Positions 11,601-23,600 of a stretch of 64,000 nucleotides of DNA are shown here, one piece after another (position 1 is the first letter of the stretch; the number at the start of each line of letters is the position of its first letter). Location: the NCBI GenBank assembly GCA_963377175.1, contig CAUJNA010001591.1, positions 190,001 to 254,000 of the forward strand. Reading direction: 5' to 3'. This stretch comes from Effrenium voratum (Eukaryota; Sar; Dinophyceae; Suessiales; Symbiodiniaceae). The notes under the pieces were generated by a model. It searched no databases. It saw only the letters and a program-made list of their open reading frames with translations, and was not told the origin of the DNA. The position numbers were made by a program, and so were the translations under genes.

Positions 11601-14600
11601 ACATAGAAGTCATGTAGCTTGTTGGATGCAACAAACTTAAAAACTGTCCCGATGCCCAACGTTGTCATCAGATTCATTCGGATCCCTACCGAAACCTATT
11701 CGCATGTACCCCTAGTTGTCGTTGTTGGGAAAACAGCTGAGATCTTGGTGGTGGTGTTCAATTTATCCATATATGTTTGCAACTGTCCTATTGGCTAGCA
11801 ACTGCAGCAATTTTATGTTCCTGAAAGGCAGTGTGGCTGAACAGTCCCATGTTGCGTCATGGTGCACGTTGTGCATGTACGACTTTGCTTTCATGCGCTT
11901 GCCTTTCGAGCTGTTTGAAAGTACAATGATTACCCTTGCAGAAACAGGCAGGAATTTCCGGTTGTGAAAGCCTGTGAGCTCCCAAAAAGGAGGTTCTTGT
12001 GGGTTTGTTTAAACATTTTTATTTATTTTTTCGCCAGTTTGCAGTAAGTCTCCTTTGGCGATGTTGTCTGGTTGGACATTCGTTGCCCGGGATCCTGTCA
12101 AATGTGGCTGGGCCAATATTTCCTTGTTCTATGATATTGTTGGGTCAATCTAGGTCTTTCTGATGAGGGTATTTGTTTTGTGTTTGTATGTTAGGGAAGC
12201 CCAAAGGAAAGCTACCCTTTGCAGGGTTCCCTCAAAGGATCAAACACCTGGGGCACAGTCCTATCCGCCTTTGCTAGGGCTACTGTATGGCTGGGGACGT
12301 CGTCTGGGGCTCAGCATCGGGGTTCTTGGGCTTCCCTTTTTTGGGAGAGGCACTTTGTAGAAAACACAACCTCTCAGTCCCTTTCTGATTTTTAGAAGGC
12401 GATTGGGAATTGGTTTGAAACTGGTTGCGCTTGTTTTTGGCCCATCCACGAGCTGCTAGTTGGGGCGCTGTTTGTGGTTTGCTGCTGGTTTTGCGAGCGT
12501 TTCTGGGTACTTGGCGATTTGCCGGGGTGCTGGATCCGTTGACACCGCGATGGCTCAATGTTCCGCTCAAGCCGGCCATCGCGAACTCAGGGGTGCTCGG
12601 AACCTCAAAGCAATGACCAAACTGAGGGTGGAACTCTTTGATTTGTTTGTCCTTTGCCAGCGACCGGACATGGAAGACCGTGTGGGGTCGTAGCAACCCT
12701 GAGAAGCCTGGGGCAAAGAGTGAGGCGGAGCCCCGAAAAGGGCCGGAAGATTCGAGTCTTAAGCCTGGGGTTTGGGGTTGACGGACACGCAAGCCTGAAG
12801 TTCACCAAGTTCCGGGCAGATGTGAATGGGAGAACTATCCCAAATGATTCCCATTGCTTCCTCAGCGTAGGCACTGAACAAGTGGAAAGGGTACCACATC
12901 AACATGTCCAACAGCGTGTGGTGTTTTTTTTGGGTTTCCTTTAAACACAAGCCCAAACAAAGTATGTTCATGAAAAGGATGAGCCCTCAACATGGGCGGA
13001 AGCTCCAAACAACCTTAAGACAACCAAAAGGGTTGAAGGTTTCAGAAGAGACAGTCGACACTCAGGACAAGGGCTTCGCACTGCTCAAGGAGATGAAGAC
13101 CCATGGCGGCGTGAAGCCTGACGAGGCGCGTCACGCGCTCCTCTCTTCCCCGAATGACCCAGAGTTCCACCATTTCCCTTCATCTACAGACGTGTAGCTG
13201 TCATTTGCGTGCATGTTCACAACTCTCTCAAAGGCTGACGCCAGTGCCCTTTTACCCTTTTTGGGGGAGGGTTCCCCTTCTAAAATAGACTACCGAAAAA
13301 AAGGTACCCTTATTCTAACCTCTCTACGGGAGGAGCTAGGATACATTTATCTTCACTTCCCCTCTCATCTTCCTTCAGCTGCGCGCCCACACGCCTGGCA
13401 GATCTTCAGTTCCTCGCTTTGTTCAGTTCCTGCCGTCACGGCCGGGTTCGAAGCCAGCGGCGGGTGGAATCCTCTCGTCAAAAGATGCACCCCTGGCCAG
13501 GCCAACACCTAGGAGAACCAGGAGTTGGTTTAAGCAGCAGGGAGCTGGCCCAAATGCAAGCTGGCCTATCCTCTTTTTAACATGTAAGCGGACCGGGGGC
13601 TTCCCCAAAAGGGAGGCTTTCGGCTTGCGAAACCCTATGATCGTCAGTTTCCGTGATTGTTGAGGGCAAACTGCTCAAAGGCGATTGCCCTGGAATAGTT
13701 TGCTTGTCAACTTGCTAGCAAAAATGGACAGAACCGTGGGAACTCCCAATTCTGTATGATGCAGGGAACCTCTTCGGATGGGGGAATTCAGCATTGTGGC
13801 TGGTTTTCCAGTATCACAGAAGTGGAAAGGCAAGTCCGGCCAATTTTGCCCTGGATTTTGCAGGGCGGTCTTACCATTTTCAAGTTACGGTGCTTTACAT
13901 CCAAGGTATACAGTTGGTTTCTTGGATTAATTCCGCATCACCATTGTGCTTCAGTTTCCTTTTTGGTGTCGTGATGTTTGAAGATTACAACTCCCCTACC
14001 CCCCCCCCATATCTCGTTCCTCGCCTGATTGGGGATCGCCCGGCGAATGGTTGCAAGCAAACCAATCAGAAATTGGAATGGAGGATCTGAAAATCCGCCA
14101 GGGCTTTTCTCTTATCCCTTGGTGTCGAGTGGCCCCGCGGCAGGTGCTCTACAACAGCCTGCTGGCCCTTGGGCTGCAGAGTCGAGGCTCCTGACAGCTG
14201 ATCTGATCCCGTTTTCCAGTTTGGCAAACCAAAGGAACCACCCTATTCATTCATTCCTTCATTCATTCGTTCGTTCGTTCGTTCAGTCATTCATTCATGA
14301 AGATGGATGATTGCCTACAATAGTGCTGCCTGGGATCTGGGTTTACTGGAGACCAAATTCCATTTCTTGTGCCATGCTCTTTGGAGCATTGAAATATGAC
14401 ATTTGAGCATTGGTCGCAGATATGTAAACAGCTCCTGTAAAACAAGACCTGACATGTTGATATCCGCTTTGGGAATTTGGCAATGGACAATCCTTTGTAC
14501 AAAAAGCGTCCAGGTTGAGGGAGTCAGTTAACCCTCACTTCTGTGCTACCTTTTCGGTGGCCCTTGTCCGTGAAGTGCATGTTCGTCTTGCTTGAGGTTT

Positions 14601-17600
14601 GCCGGCTTTCACCTGGGATTCTGTTTGAGGGCTTACGAAGCATTGTAATCAAGAAGGGACACCGTGCGCTTGTTAAGGACACTAAAGAAAACCAATGATC
14701 AAGGTCCGCTAGCGGCTTCTTGATTCAGGTTGGACACCCAAGGCGCCGAATGGCAAGACGCGCTCTTCGATTGCGTTTTCCGTTAGCGCCCATTGTGCTG
14801 AACAGGTTTGTTCCTTTCCTCTTTCTTTGTTCGGTGTATCTCACATGCTAGTCGAGCACTGTCACCGATGGCACACCGAATCAAGTTGCTTTTGTTTTGG
14901 TGAATCATGACAAGCAGTGCGCACTCTTCGGTATGTTTGGTTAATGCGATGATTTGTGGGCTTCTATGTGCGACGGTTGAGGATGCTGATCAGATGGCCC
15001 TAAACCCTGCCCAGTGATTCCCTTGCTTTCGTGGGAGGCTGGCTTGGAAATCAACCACTTGTTGTTCCATATTTTTACGGGACCACAGCTCTGTGCGTGT
15101 GTGTGTCCGTTCGTTTATACGGGTCTGGCTTGGTTTGGGGGTACCCTTGTTGGTTGGTTTGTCTGAAAACCAAAGGAAACCACATTTTTTATTTTTATTT
15201 TTATGTTTATTTGTTTTTGTTCGGGGGGCAACAGACACACCCATATTTGTGTGTGTGTGTACTGTTTATGCACGTGTTTGTGCATCTGTACGTTTGTGTG
15301 TGTGCTCTCCCAGCATCCCAAGCCTCGGAATTGAATTCATGGCGTTTCGCTACATGGCTTGCCAAAACAAGGCGATTGAATCGTTGGGAGCCGGACGTGA
15401 GTGCCTGGGGTGTCCAAGAGGGGGGTTCCATTTGTTTGGGGCGATTTTCGGGGTATGGGTCAAAATTCAACCAGCAGGGGGCCACAGGTTTTTAGTTGTT
15501 GGTCTCCATTTGCCAGGGATCCAGTTTGGGGTTACCCTATTCTTGCCCCCTTTGCCGTGTGGCATGCCTTCGTGAAGCCCCGCAGCCCCTGGTGCGGCTT
15601 GAAGCTGAGGACGGCTGTGCCAAGCAGTCGCGGGTGGAGGATGCCCTGGCCTTGTTGCAGGAGATGAAGGACCAGGGAGCCCGGAGCCCTGGGCCTGGCG
15701 CTCCTTTTGGCGCCCCTTTAAAACCCGCAAAAAAAAGAGGAGCACCCTCAAAACTTGGTGGCTCCCAGGCATCCGGTTCCTTTGCCTTTTATAGCTTTTT
15801 GGTTGGTTTAGTGGTCGGATGTCCGAATTTAACCCACGAACAGTTCGTCACTCTTGGCTGGGCATCTGAGCCCGGTCTTGGGGAAGCCCAGCCATCCCGG
15901 CCCAAGGAAATCGAGACGGAGTGCAGGTTCGCCATTGGTTCCAGTAGCGGCAGAGTGGTTACCATATTGGCGCAATGGAACTTTTTGGACTTGTTTTTTC
16001 GGCCCACAGAAACACGATCAATCCGGAGGACCCGCAGGGTGGTGCATTCCCAGGCTGAATTAGCTATTTCCAGATCAATCCGACATGATCAATTTGGCGG
16101 TGGCCCTTTTCAGGGCTAACTTTGTAATCCCTTTGAATGGGTTTGACCGAATCGCTGAGTTTTACTAAGAGACACGATTCACGAATCCCCGCCCTTCCAT
16201 GAAAGAGATGGATTTTCCGGAAGCAGCTTGGCGCCTCCAAAGTAGCTGGGCCAACCCCCAAACAACCAGGTGTTTCAGACAGAGGACTTCCTGCGCCAAG
16301 AAGAGTGGGATCTGGAAAGGGGCAAAACGTTCTCTTCGAATCTTTGAGGGTCCTAAGTAGCCCATGATTTGCGGTGGGTTTGGTAGGGGATTCGTGAATT
16401 GTAGATTCTTCAAATCCGCAACTATGAGGTACTTGGACCCCTTGGGAATGAGATCGATTGCCTGATCTTACCCGTGCCTGAGGAAAGTAGTCCCAATGTT
16501 TTCCGGACCCTCGGGTCCTACCCAACTGCGCTCGATTTGGGGTGGGTCGGAGAGCAGACGTCTCGACTTTTGTAGGGGTACCTTCCCTTTCCATTCTTCT
16601 TTCTAGAAAGCCTTCAGAACCCAGGGACAACGGCTGCATGGTTTCCCTTGCACCCTCCCTCGCAACCCCAGCCCTAACTCCTCTAAATCACGGTAGGCTC
16701 GCGCAGAATTATACATGCATTCGAAGAATAACCCTACAGAGTCGCGTTTCTCATGTACTTTTTGGCAGCCGTGCACCCAAAAGTTGTCTCTTGGTCGCTG
16801 CCTGTTTTGGGCGGCGGTGATGCTGATGCAAGGGCCAGAAACTGCACGAACAGGAGTTTAGGCCTAACTCAAGAGTTGCCCTAAACCCCAAACCCTAAAC
16901 CCTAAACTCCCAAACCCTGAACCCTACACCGTTGGCGAAGCGTCCTGTAGACTTTAACAGCCGCTGGCTGTTTAGAAGAGGGGAATGCTTTGAACGTGGC
17001 CATTGAGGTCCAGCCCAACTTGTCTTTTTTGGGGTCCTTTCATGGTTGTTCTTGTGAAACATTTTACATTTTTGCTTATTGTGGTTTAGTGGGAAATACC
17101 CACTGAACTGCTAAACTATATTTTTTGCTCCCCTTCCAACATCAACCAAGCAATGGGGAAACAAAACAAAAACGGTCACATGTTTCATGAATTGCGAAAG
17201 AGGGGCTATAAGGCTTCGATGGCCGAAATAAACAGAAAAGCCCAGATGAAATCATTGTAGGATGAAAATGTTCGTAGTTATTTAGCCCCTCCTACTGGGT
17301 TCACTATAGTTCCATTTCTTTTATGGAAGCTTACATACGGAGCAGAGTCTCAAACCACAATGTTATTTGTAAACGGTTCAATAGGCGGTTCAATAGACGT
17401 CCCTTTGCATCCCTTTGTGTTTTTAAACATCACCTTTTTGGCCTTCAAGGCGAGTTTCCCTTAAGGGTGACGGTTTTGTTGGCAAACATAGGGAACTCAG
17501 TTTCATTTTTAAGGTCCTTTTTGTCCCATAGGTGGTGTTTGAAGGTCAAATCAATTGGGAAGTGAGCTTACTTCGTGAGGGACCCGCGAAAACAAAAGAA

Positions 17601-20600
17601 GAACACGGAGGTTGGACCCTCCAACTACACGCTGAGCATCCTGTGCAAACTTCTGGGCCGGGCGAGGCACGCCTCGAGTCGAGAGTGTCGAGTCCAGCCG
17701 ACCGAAATCAGGGACCTGGTGGCCATGAAAGTGACATCGAAATTTGACGCTGAGAATATCCGGTTGAAGAGAAACCTGAAAGGAACATTCTGTTGCAGGT
17801 TTTCCAACAGGGTTTTTCAGGATTTTCTAGAAGTGACATCCCCAAAAGGAACTTTGAGGACCCCTGAAACCGCTGACTTCAAGTGATTCAGTTTAAGGGT
17901 GTCCCTTTTGGAGAGCACCAGTTTAGGGGTTAGTTCAAAGTGAGGCCAAGAGACAACCGGTTCCTCTTTGTTTTGTGTGTTTGTTTCTTTTTTTTGGGGG
18001 GGGGGAGGGAGGTGGCGGTTTGCTGTTTTGAGGCAACCCCTCCCTTGTTGCAGGGATCATAGGATAACTACTTGAAAGGGGTCTCCAAACAAATGTGCGT
18101 CTTTAATTGCCATGCTTCTTTGTAAGGTTTGAATGCTCGACCCTCAATTTTAGAGATACCATTTTGCAATTCGACGCATGACCTTGCCCACCACACCAAA
18201 CATATAAGCAGCATAGGTTTACTATCTATATATACACATACATATATAATCCTGTATCAGGTTGGAAGGCTTGGGTTTACAGGCTTCATTCTGCAAGGAG
18301 TGTATTGGATCATGCGGGGCCTTTTGGCTCAAGCATGATCCAAACTGGCTAAATTTTAACTTCTGGTTTGCGGGTTCGGCAAGTGTTACTTGTCGAATGT
18401 TGGCAGTTCCAGGAGTTGACTTTGCCGTACACACGGATCGTCCTATCCTGTCCACAGGCGCCTACCTCGACTTCAAGCGCCATGTGGGCAACTTGCTGGA
18501 GCAGGGGAATCGTGGCAAGGCCCGGATGCTCTGGCTTTCAGCTGTGGAAGTTTTGCATGCCCCTTTCGTGCAAGCTCCCCTGCCCTTGGTTGATAGTGGG
18601 GAGATACCCCACCTGCAATTTGCACCCTGCATTGATGCCCAGTGTGCGAGATGTGACGGGTCCCTTGGCGGCTTCAAGTTCCCGTTCATCGGCACTTGGT
18701 GCCGGCGTGCAGTCTTGGTTCAAGAAGGTGCATCTGCAGCGGAGGCTTGGGCCGCCTATCATGGGTGCTATGAGGGGGATCGCCTGTCTGAGGCCATGGT
18801 GGCTGAAGCAGGCAGTGGCCTCCGTGCCCAGGACATCATCCCGATGTATGTCTCCGCCATCGCTGGCCGGGTGGAATCTGGCGACCTCCCCTTCGTTTCC
18901 TTCAGGGGCTTCATGGGACCTGGAGGAAATGGAGCTTGGGTGCTCGGAGGTGGACCGAGCCATGGCCCAGGGAGAGCGACTCCCTGGCCAGAGCCACAGC
19001 GGGGAGGCTGCTCCGTGGGTGGCTGGACGAGGGTAGGAGGAACCTCCCTCTGGGCGGGCTTTGCGCCTACTGCGGGAGCAGAACTCACTCTGTGTGCGCT
19101 TCATGTGGCATCCATCAATGCGAAGTCTGCCCCATCCGCTGCTGCCAAGGCTCTACGCTGGGGGGCGCTGCTCTTAGCCATGGCGTTTCGCGGTGACGCC
19201 ACTCCTGGGCGCTATGCCACTGAAGCCATGGAGCACTCCGGGGGCGACCCGGGCGGCTCTGGCGAGGGGCTGATGTCTCGTGTGCAGGAGGCCAACGTTC
19301 GAGCTTTTCGGCAGAAGCACGGGCTGTTGCAGGACTCCGACTTCGGCTTTGCCTTTGAGGCCTTCGAGGATGCGGTCCGCGCGGGTGGCCACTTCGTCGC
19401 CGCTGAATGGGCGCGGGTGCGGGCGGAGCAACAGGCTCACCTCCTCCCGGCAGGCGCGGCAGTGGTGGAGGCGGACCCCTGGCGAGTGACGCCGGTGGGG
19501 CCATCGACCCTCCGCCGGCCGGCGGTGCGGCTCCCCACAAGCAATGTGGGCCTGCGGTTGAGGCAGAACCCGGACAACGCCGAAGCGGTCGGCCGCAGGG
19601 TCAACCTGCTGACGGAGGCCTTCATGAAGCTGGGCGTCCTTCGGCCCCGGAGGTACGACGACCCGAAGCGCTATGCCGACTGGCAGCAAGCGGTTCGGAG
19701 GCTCGCTCAGGAACGAGTCACCCAGTCCGAGGCAACCACGATCTTGAACGCGGTGAGGACGTTCCAGGAGCTCTCGCTCTTCCTCGCAGCCAGGGGCGTG
19801 CAGGACCCGGAGGAGTTGGACTTTCACGCCTTCCTTGAGCAGGCTATGTCGCCATCGCGAGCGCTGCAGTCATTGCGCTGGCTGTCCAACAACGGCAGGT
19901 TGCAGTGGCAGCTGGACCGCCTGAAGCCCCCCAAAGTTATTGGGAAGGTGCGCAAGGCGAGGTCCCAGGCCGTGGTGGTGGAACCGCCCATGCTGCTCAC
20001 CCTGGAGGGCCGGATCATCGAGATGCAGCAAGCCCGAGATCCAGCTTGGACAGCAGCGCTGTCGTCGTGGCTCGTGGCTTCGGGTTGCCTGCGCTACAAG
20101 CACTTGAGCTTATCCACCCCGGTGAAGATCAGCAGGGAGTTCTTCCACGGCCACTGCCGCAAAGGGAAGCAGTCCCATAACCGGCAAGGCTTCGACTGGT
20201 GTGCACCAGCTCGTTTCTCCAACGGTTGGCATTGGGCCGACAAGTGGTTGGAGGACTATCAGGGGCTTGCGCCGGAGCAGCACGACCCGGCCTCTGGCCA
20301 GGCGTGGCCCATCCGGGAGGTGCAGAGGGTGACTCAGCACCTCTTCCATGGCGTGGTGGAGCCCCTCGAGCAGCTCACTAGCTATTCCTGGAGGAGGTTG
20401 CTGCCGACGGTGGGCTCTTTGATCCGCCTTCAGGACGCGGAGATCGTTTCCCTGGGAGACTGGCAGGACAAGGTCGAGGAGCGTGTCTCGATGCCGTTCC
20501 ACTACAGCGGCGGCAAGTACGCCTTGTCCATGCGGACCAAGATGAGAGCCTTCCTTGTGGCGGCCAAGGTCGCGGACTGCGAGGCCTGGGAGACGGTCAC

Positions 20601-23600
20601 GGAGGAGGAGATCGCCGAAGCCGATGAGGAGGCCAAGATCAAGGCCGCTCAGGCTTGCCGAGGGGACACAGAGGTGATCTGGGCCCAGGCACCGCAGACC
20701 ACGGCGCTGAAGAGGCGTTTCTCCCTGAGCCAGTCGCTCGTGCACAGTGCCCGGGAGCGGATGAGGAAGCCGGCCCCCTCGGCCAGGGCCATGCCATCCA
20801 GGCTGGGCGAGATCTTCCTCACGGGACATTTGAAGAACGGTACAGCGTTGTGCCCGGACTTCAACACAGGCGAATGCCGCCAGGACCCGTGCGCAAGGGA
20901 GCACTTGTGCGCGATGCTGCAACAGACGGGCAGGGCATGTGGAGGACGCCACCCGGCAAGCGAGTGCCGAGCAAAGCGGCGGATGACGGAGGCGAAGCTT
21001 CGCGAGCTGGGGTTGCCTGTGCCGGCTGACCCTGTGGAGGTGGGGGCGACCCGCCCCGCAGGAGGCGCCGGCTCAGAAGCGCCGGAGGATCTTGCCGCCG
21101 CCACTGCCAATCGCCCCGGCCGGGCCCATGTCATCCAGACCGTCGGCCGAGGAGCTCCGCGAGGCTGCAGCAGCCAGCCGCGTTGTGGAGGTCGAGGATG
21201 CGGAGATCGGCGAAATTCCTGCCTCGGTGGATACCATGCGCCCGGCACCAGCCGAGGTCCCGGGCAACTTCTTGGAGATCCCGGAGTGCCTGGGTTTGAA
21301 CCCAGCCGACAGCAAATGGGACCGGTTGGCAACCGTGCGGGGGAAGTCCGCCCAGACCCCATCGCTGATCTACAACAACGTGAGAGGAGGAGCCCTCTTT
21401 TTGGCGGGCATCCCCACGGCAGTCACGGCCGCAGCCTTTCCAGCATGCAGCCTCCAGGTGGTTTGCTTCCCGGAGAGGCTGGCCCAGCGGCAAGGTGTGC
21501 CCCTGTCCGGGGCTCACGCGGAGTACTTCGCCATCGCCCACGCCGACCGACGACAGGAGGACTGGGACAGGGTGTGGCCCCTGGTACGGCGCTCGCTCTA
21601 TCACGGAGACGTCGTCATCGTCCACTGCATGGCGGGGCGTCACCGAGCCGCTCTTGCTGCGGCGATGTGGCTGGCGATGCTGAAGGGGATCAGCCTGGCG
21701 GACGCAGCGGGGGAGATCCGGAGATGCCGCGATGTGGAAATCACGAAGACCCTGCAGGACCGCAAGCTGGCCGGATGGGTGCACCAGGCGCTGGCGAGCT
21801 CCTCAGCAGGTGTGTCTGAGCCGGTGTGCACCGGTTTCATGGCCACTGCGAAGAGCCAGGTCCACATCAGTACGGCCAAGGGATACCCGCTCTGGCAGCG
21901 CGTCGAGCTGACCGGCTGGCCTATCCGCTGACCACCTCGGACAAGTTCGAGGCCATCGCATGGGAGCAGCGCTTTTGCCGGACTTGCCTGAGCAAGTGCC
22001 CGGCTAGTTTCCTCCCTCAGTGAGCCAATTTTGGCCATGGGCGCCGGATTCGGGCTGCCCGAATTTAGTCCCCCATTTTGCACGCCATAGGAGTGCCGCG
22101 GGGCATTTGCCTGATACATTCTTCCGGGTGAAAAACGGGAGCGGCAGTACCAGGCATTGGATTGCCCCGACATGCATGAGTCACGGAGCATAGCCAGTCG
22201 ACCATGCGGCATTCGTTTTTCAGACAGTTTCAACCGATTTACCATGCACCGTGGCAGGCACCCTGGGGATACCAGGGAGGAGGCCGGGGGGCGTTACCTC
22301 CCGTACGGCCGTCGGCCGCGGTATGCGGAGTTACCGGCGAGTGCACGCCAGGGGTCATCTTCCATGCCATTTTTAGCGAGTTGAGGGTTGGGTTGAATTC
22401 GGTTGTGTGTTTCCTCCGTTTCCCCCCCTCTCGTGTTTTTGGGGAGTCTGTTGAGGCCCAAGTGATTTCGCTTACACCTGGAAATCGCATGGCGACTTCC
22501 CTTGTCCCGTCAGACGGAGCCGATTGCCTGGACAGGCTCGGCAAGAATTTTCAATTGGCAGCGGAGGTAGTGGAAGCGCTTTCCAAGGCGGGCATCGCCA
22601 ATTTGGAAGAATTCCGCTTTTTCTTCGATGGCTTGGGAAGATCCAGTTGGGAGCGGAAGCTCAGATCCAAGCAGCCAGATTGCGGAGAGCCTGGCATTCG
22701 GTCTCGTTGTACTACAAGACCGCCGAGCAGGACCGCTCGCGGGTCGCCATTGAGGACCTCGATTCCCTTCTCGGGGATACCGAGTTGAGATCCGCTAAGG
22801 AAGCCTTCTGGGTACGCTACAAGCTCAAATTCCCCACGGAAGTGTACCCCAGCGATGCTGCCGTGTCCAGGGCTTCCAGGGAAATGTCCAAGCGCCTCTT
22901 GTGCGTGACGGCCGTCTGGAAGGTGAAAACCTTGCAGTGGCAGCTCGGCACCTCAAGCAAGAAGCGCAAGCTTGGCGAAGGCCTGTGGACGGAGGAGCCA
23001 GACGACGAGCAGCCCGGGCACCAGGACTGGGAAACGTACCTGGACAGGCTCTTCACGTTGCTGCTGGCCTACGCCCTGGGCGGGGTGAAAGCGCTGGACA
23101 ACGCGCCCCCGGCCAAGGAAGAAGACGCGCTCGGGGCGGACACCACAAAGTTCGTCTACGTGCCGTTGGACGTGGTGATGCGGTACCACGCGAGAGCCCG
23201 GCGCACATCGGCCAGCCTGCCCTATGCCAGCCGACTGGCATGGCTCCAGCAGCGGGACACTGAGGAGAGGGCAGACTGGGTGAGCCGTTTCAGGGAGTCC
23301 ACCCTGACGCTGGGCCAGGTCATCAAGGCCACATACGAGGCACGGGACGCCCACTGGGTCCCGACCGGAAACCTCTCGGCGCCGACCAGGGAGCGCCCGC
23401 AGGCGTCGCCTGCCAAGCCGGCAGCAAGGGGGGGCAAACCCCCGCTGGCAAAGCCGATCGCAGGGAGAGCGGTCGCACGCGCCATGAGAGATGGCACCGT
23501 GCTCTGCCAGGCTTTCCAACATGGGCAATGCAAGGCGGGGCAGTCATGCCCCAACGGCCAGCACAGGTGCGCTGCGATCCTCAGGGGCGACCGAGTCTGC

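Larger units (their letters stand above)
12302..15609 (+). other. PPR introns between 12.3 and 15.6 kb
   Basis: Apart from the exons at 13,066 and 14,144, this interval holds F1 copy 2, the TTCA repeat and short GT runs near 15,095 and 15,250. Nothing else is recognised. Confidence 0.5.
15679..17610 (+). other. PPR intron, 1.9 kb
   Basis: It holds F2 copy 3, an F5 half copy, the telomere-like patch and F3 copy 1. No other gene is seen. Confidence 0.5.

Noticed and set aside
18262..18396. N-terminal start of ORF1 inside A1
   Set aside because: The frame is open, but the same DNA occurs in A2 without a following ORF, and the ATG at 18,397 is a simpler start. Not excluded.
20110..20952. 280-codon open frame on the minus strand
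   Set aside because: It lies opposite the recombinase and finger coding sequence. It is GC-rich shadow text with no domain.
21131..21819. Last 230 codons of the long frame starting at 18,262
   Set aside because: Out of frame with the phosphatase-like domain and Arg/Gly/Pro-rich, so read as shadow text after a frameshift.
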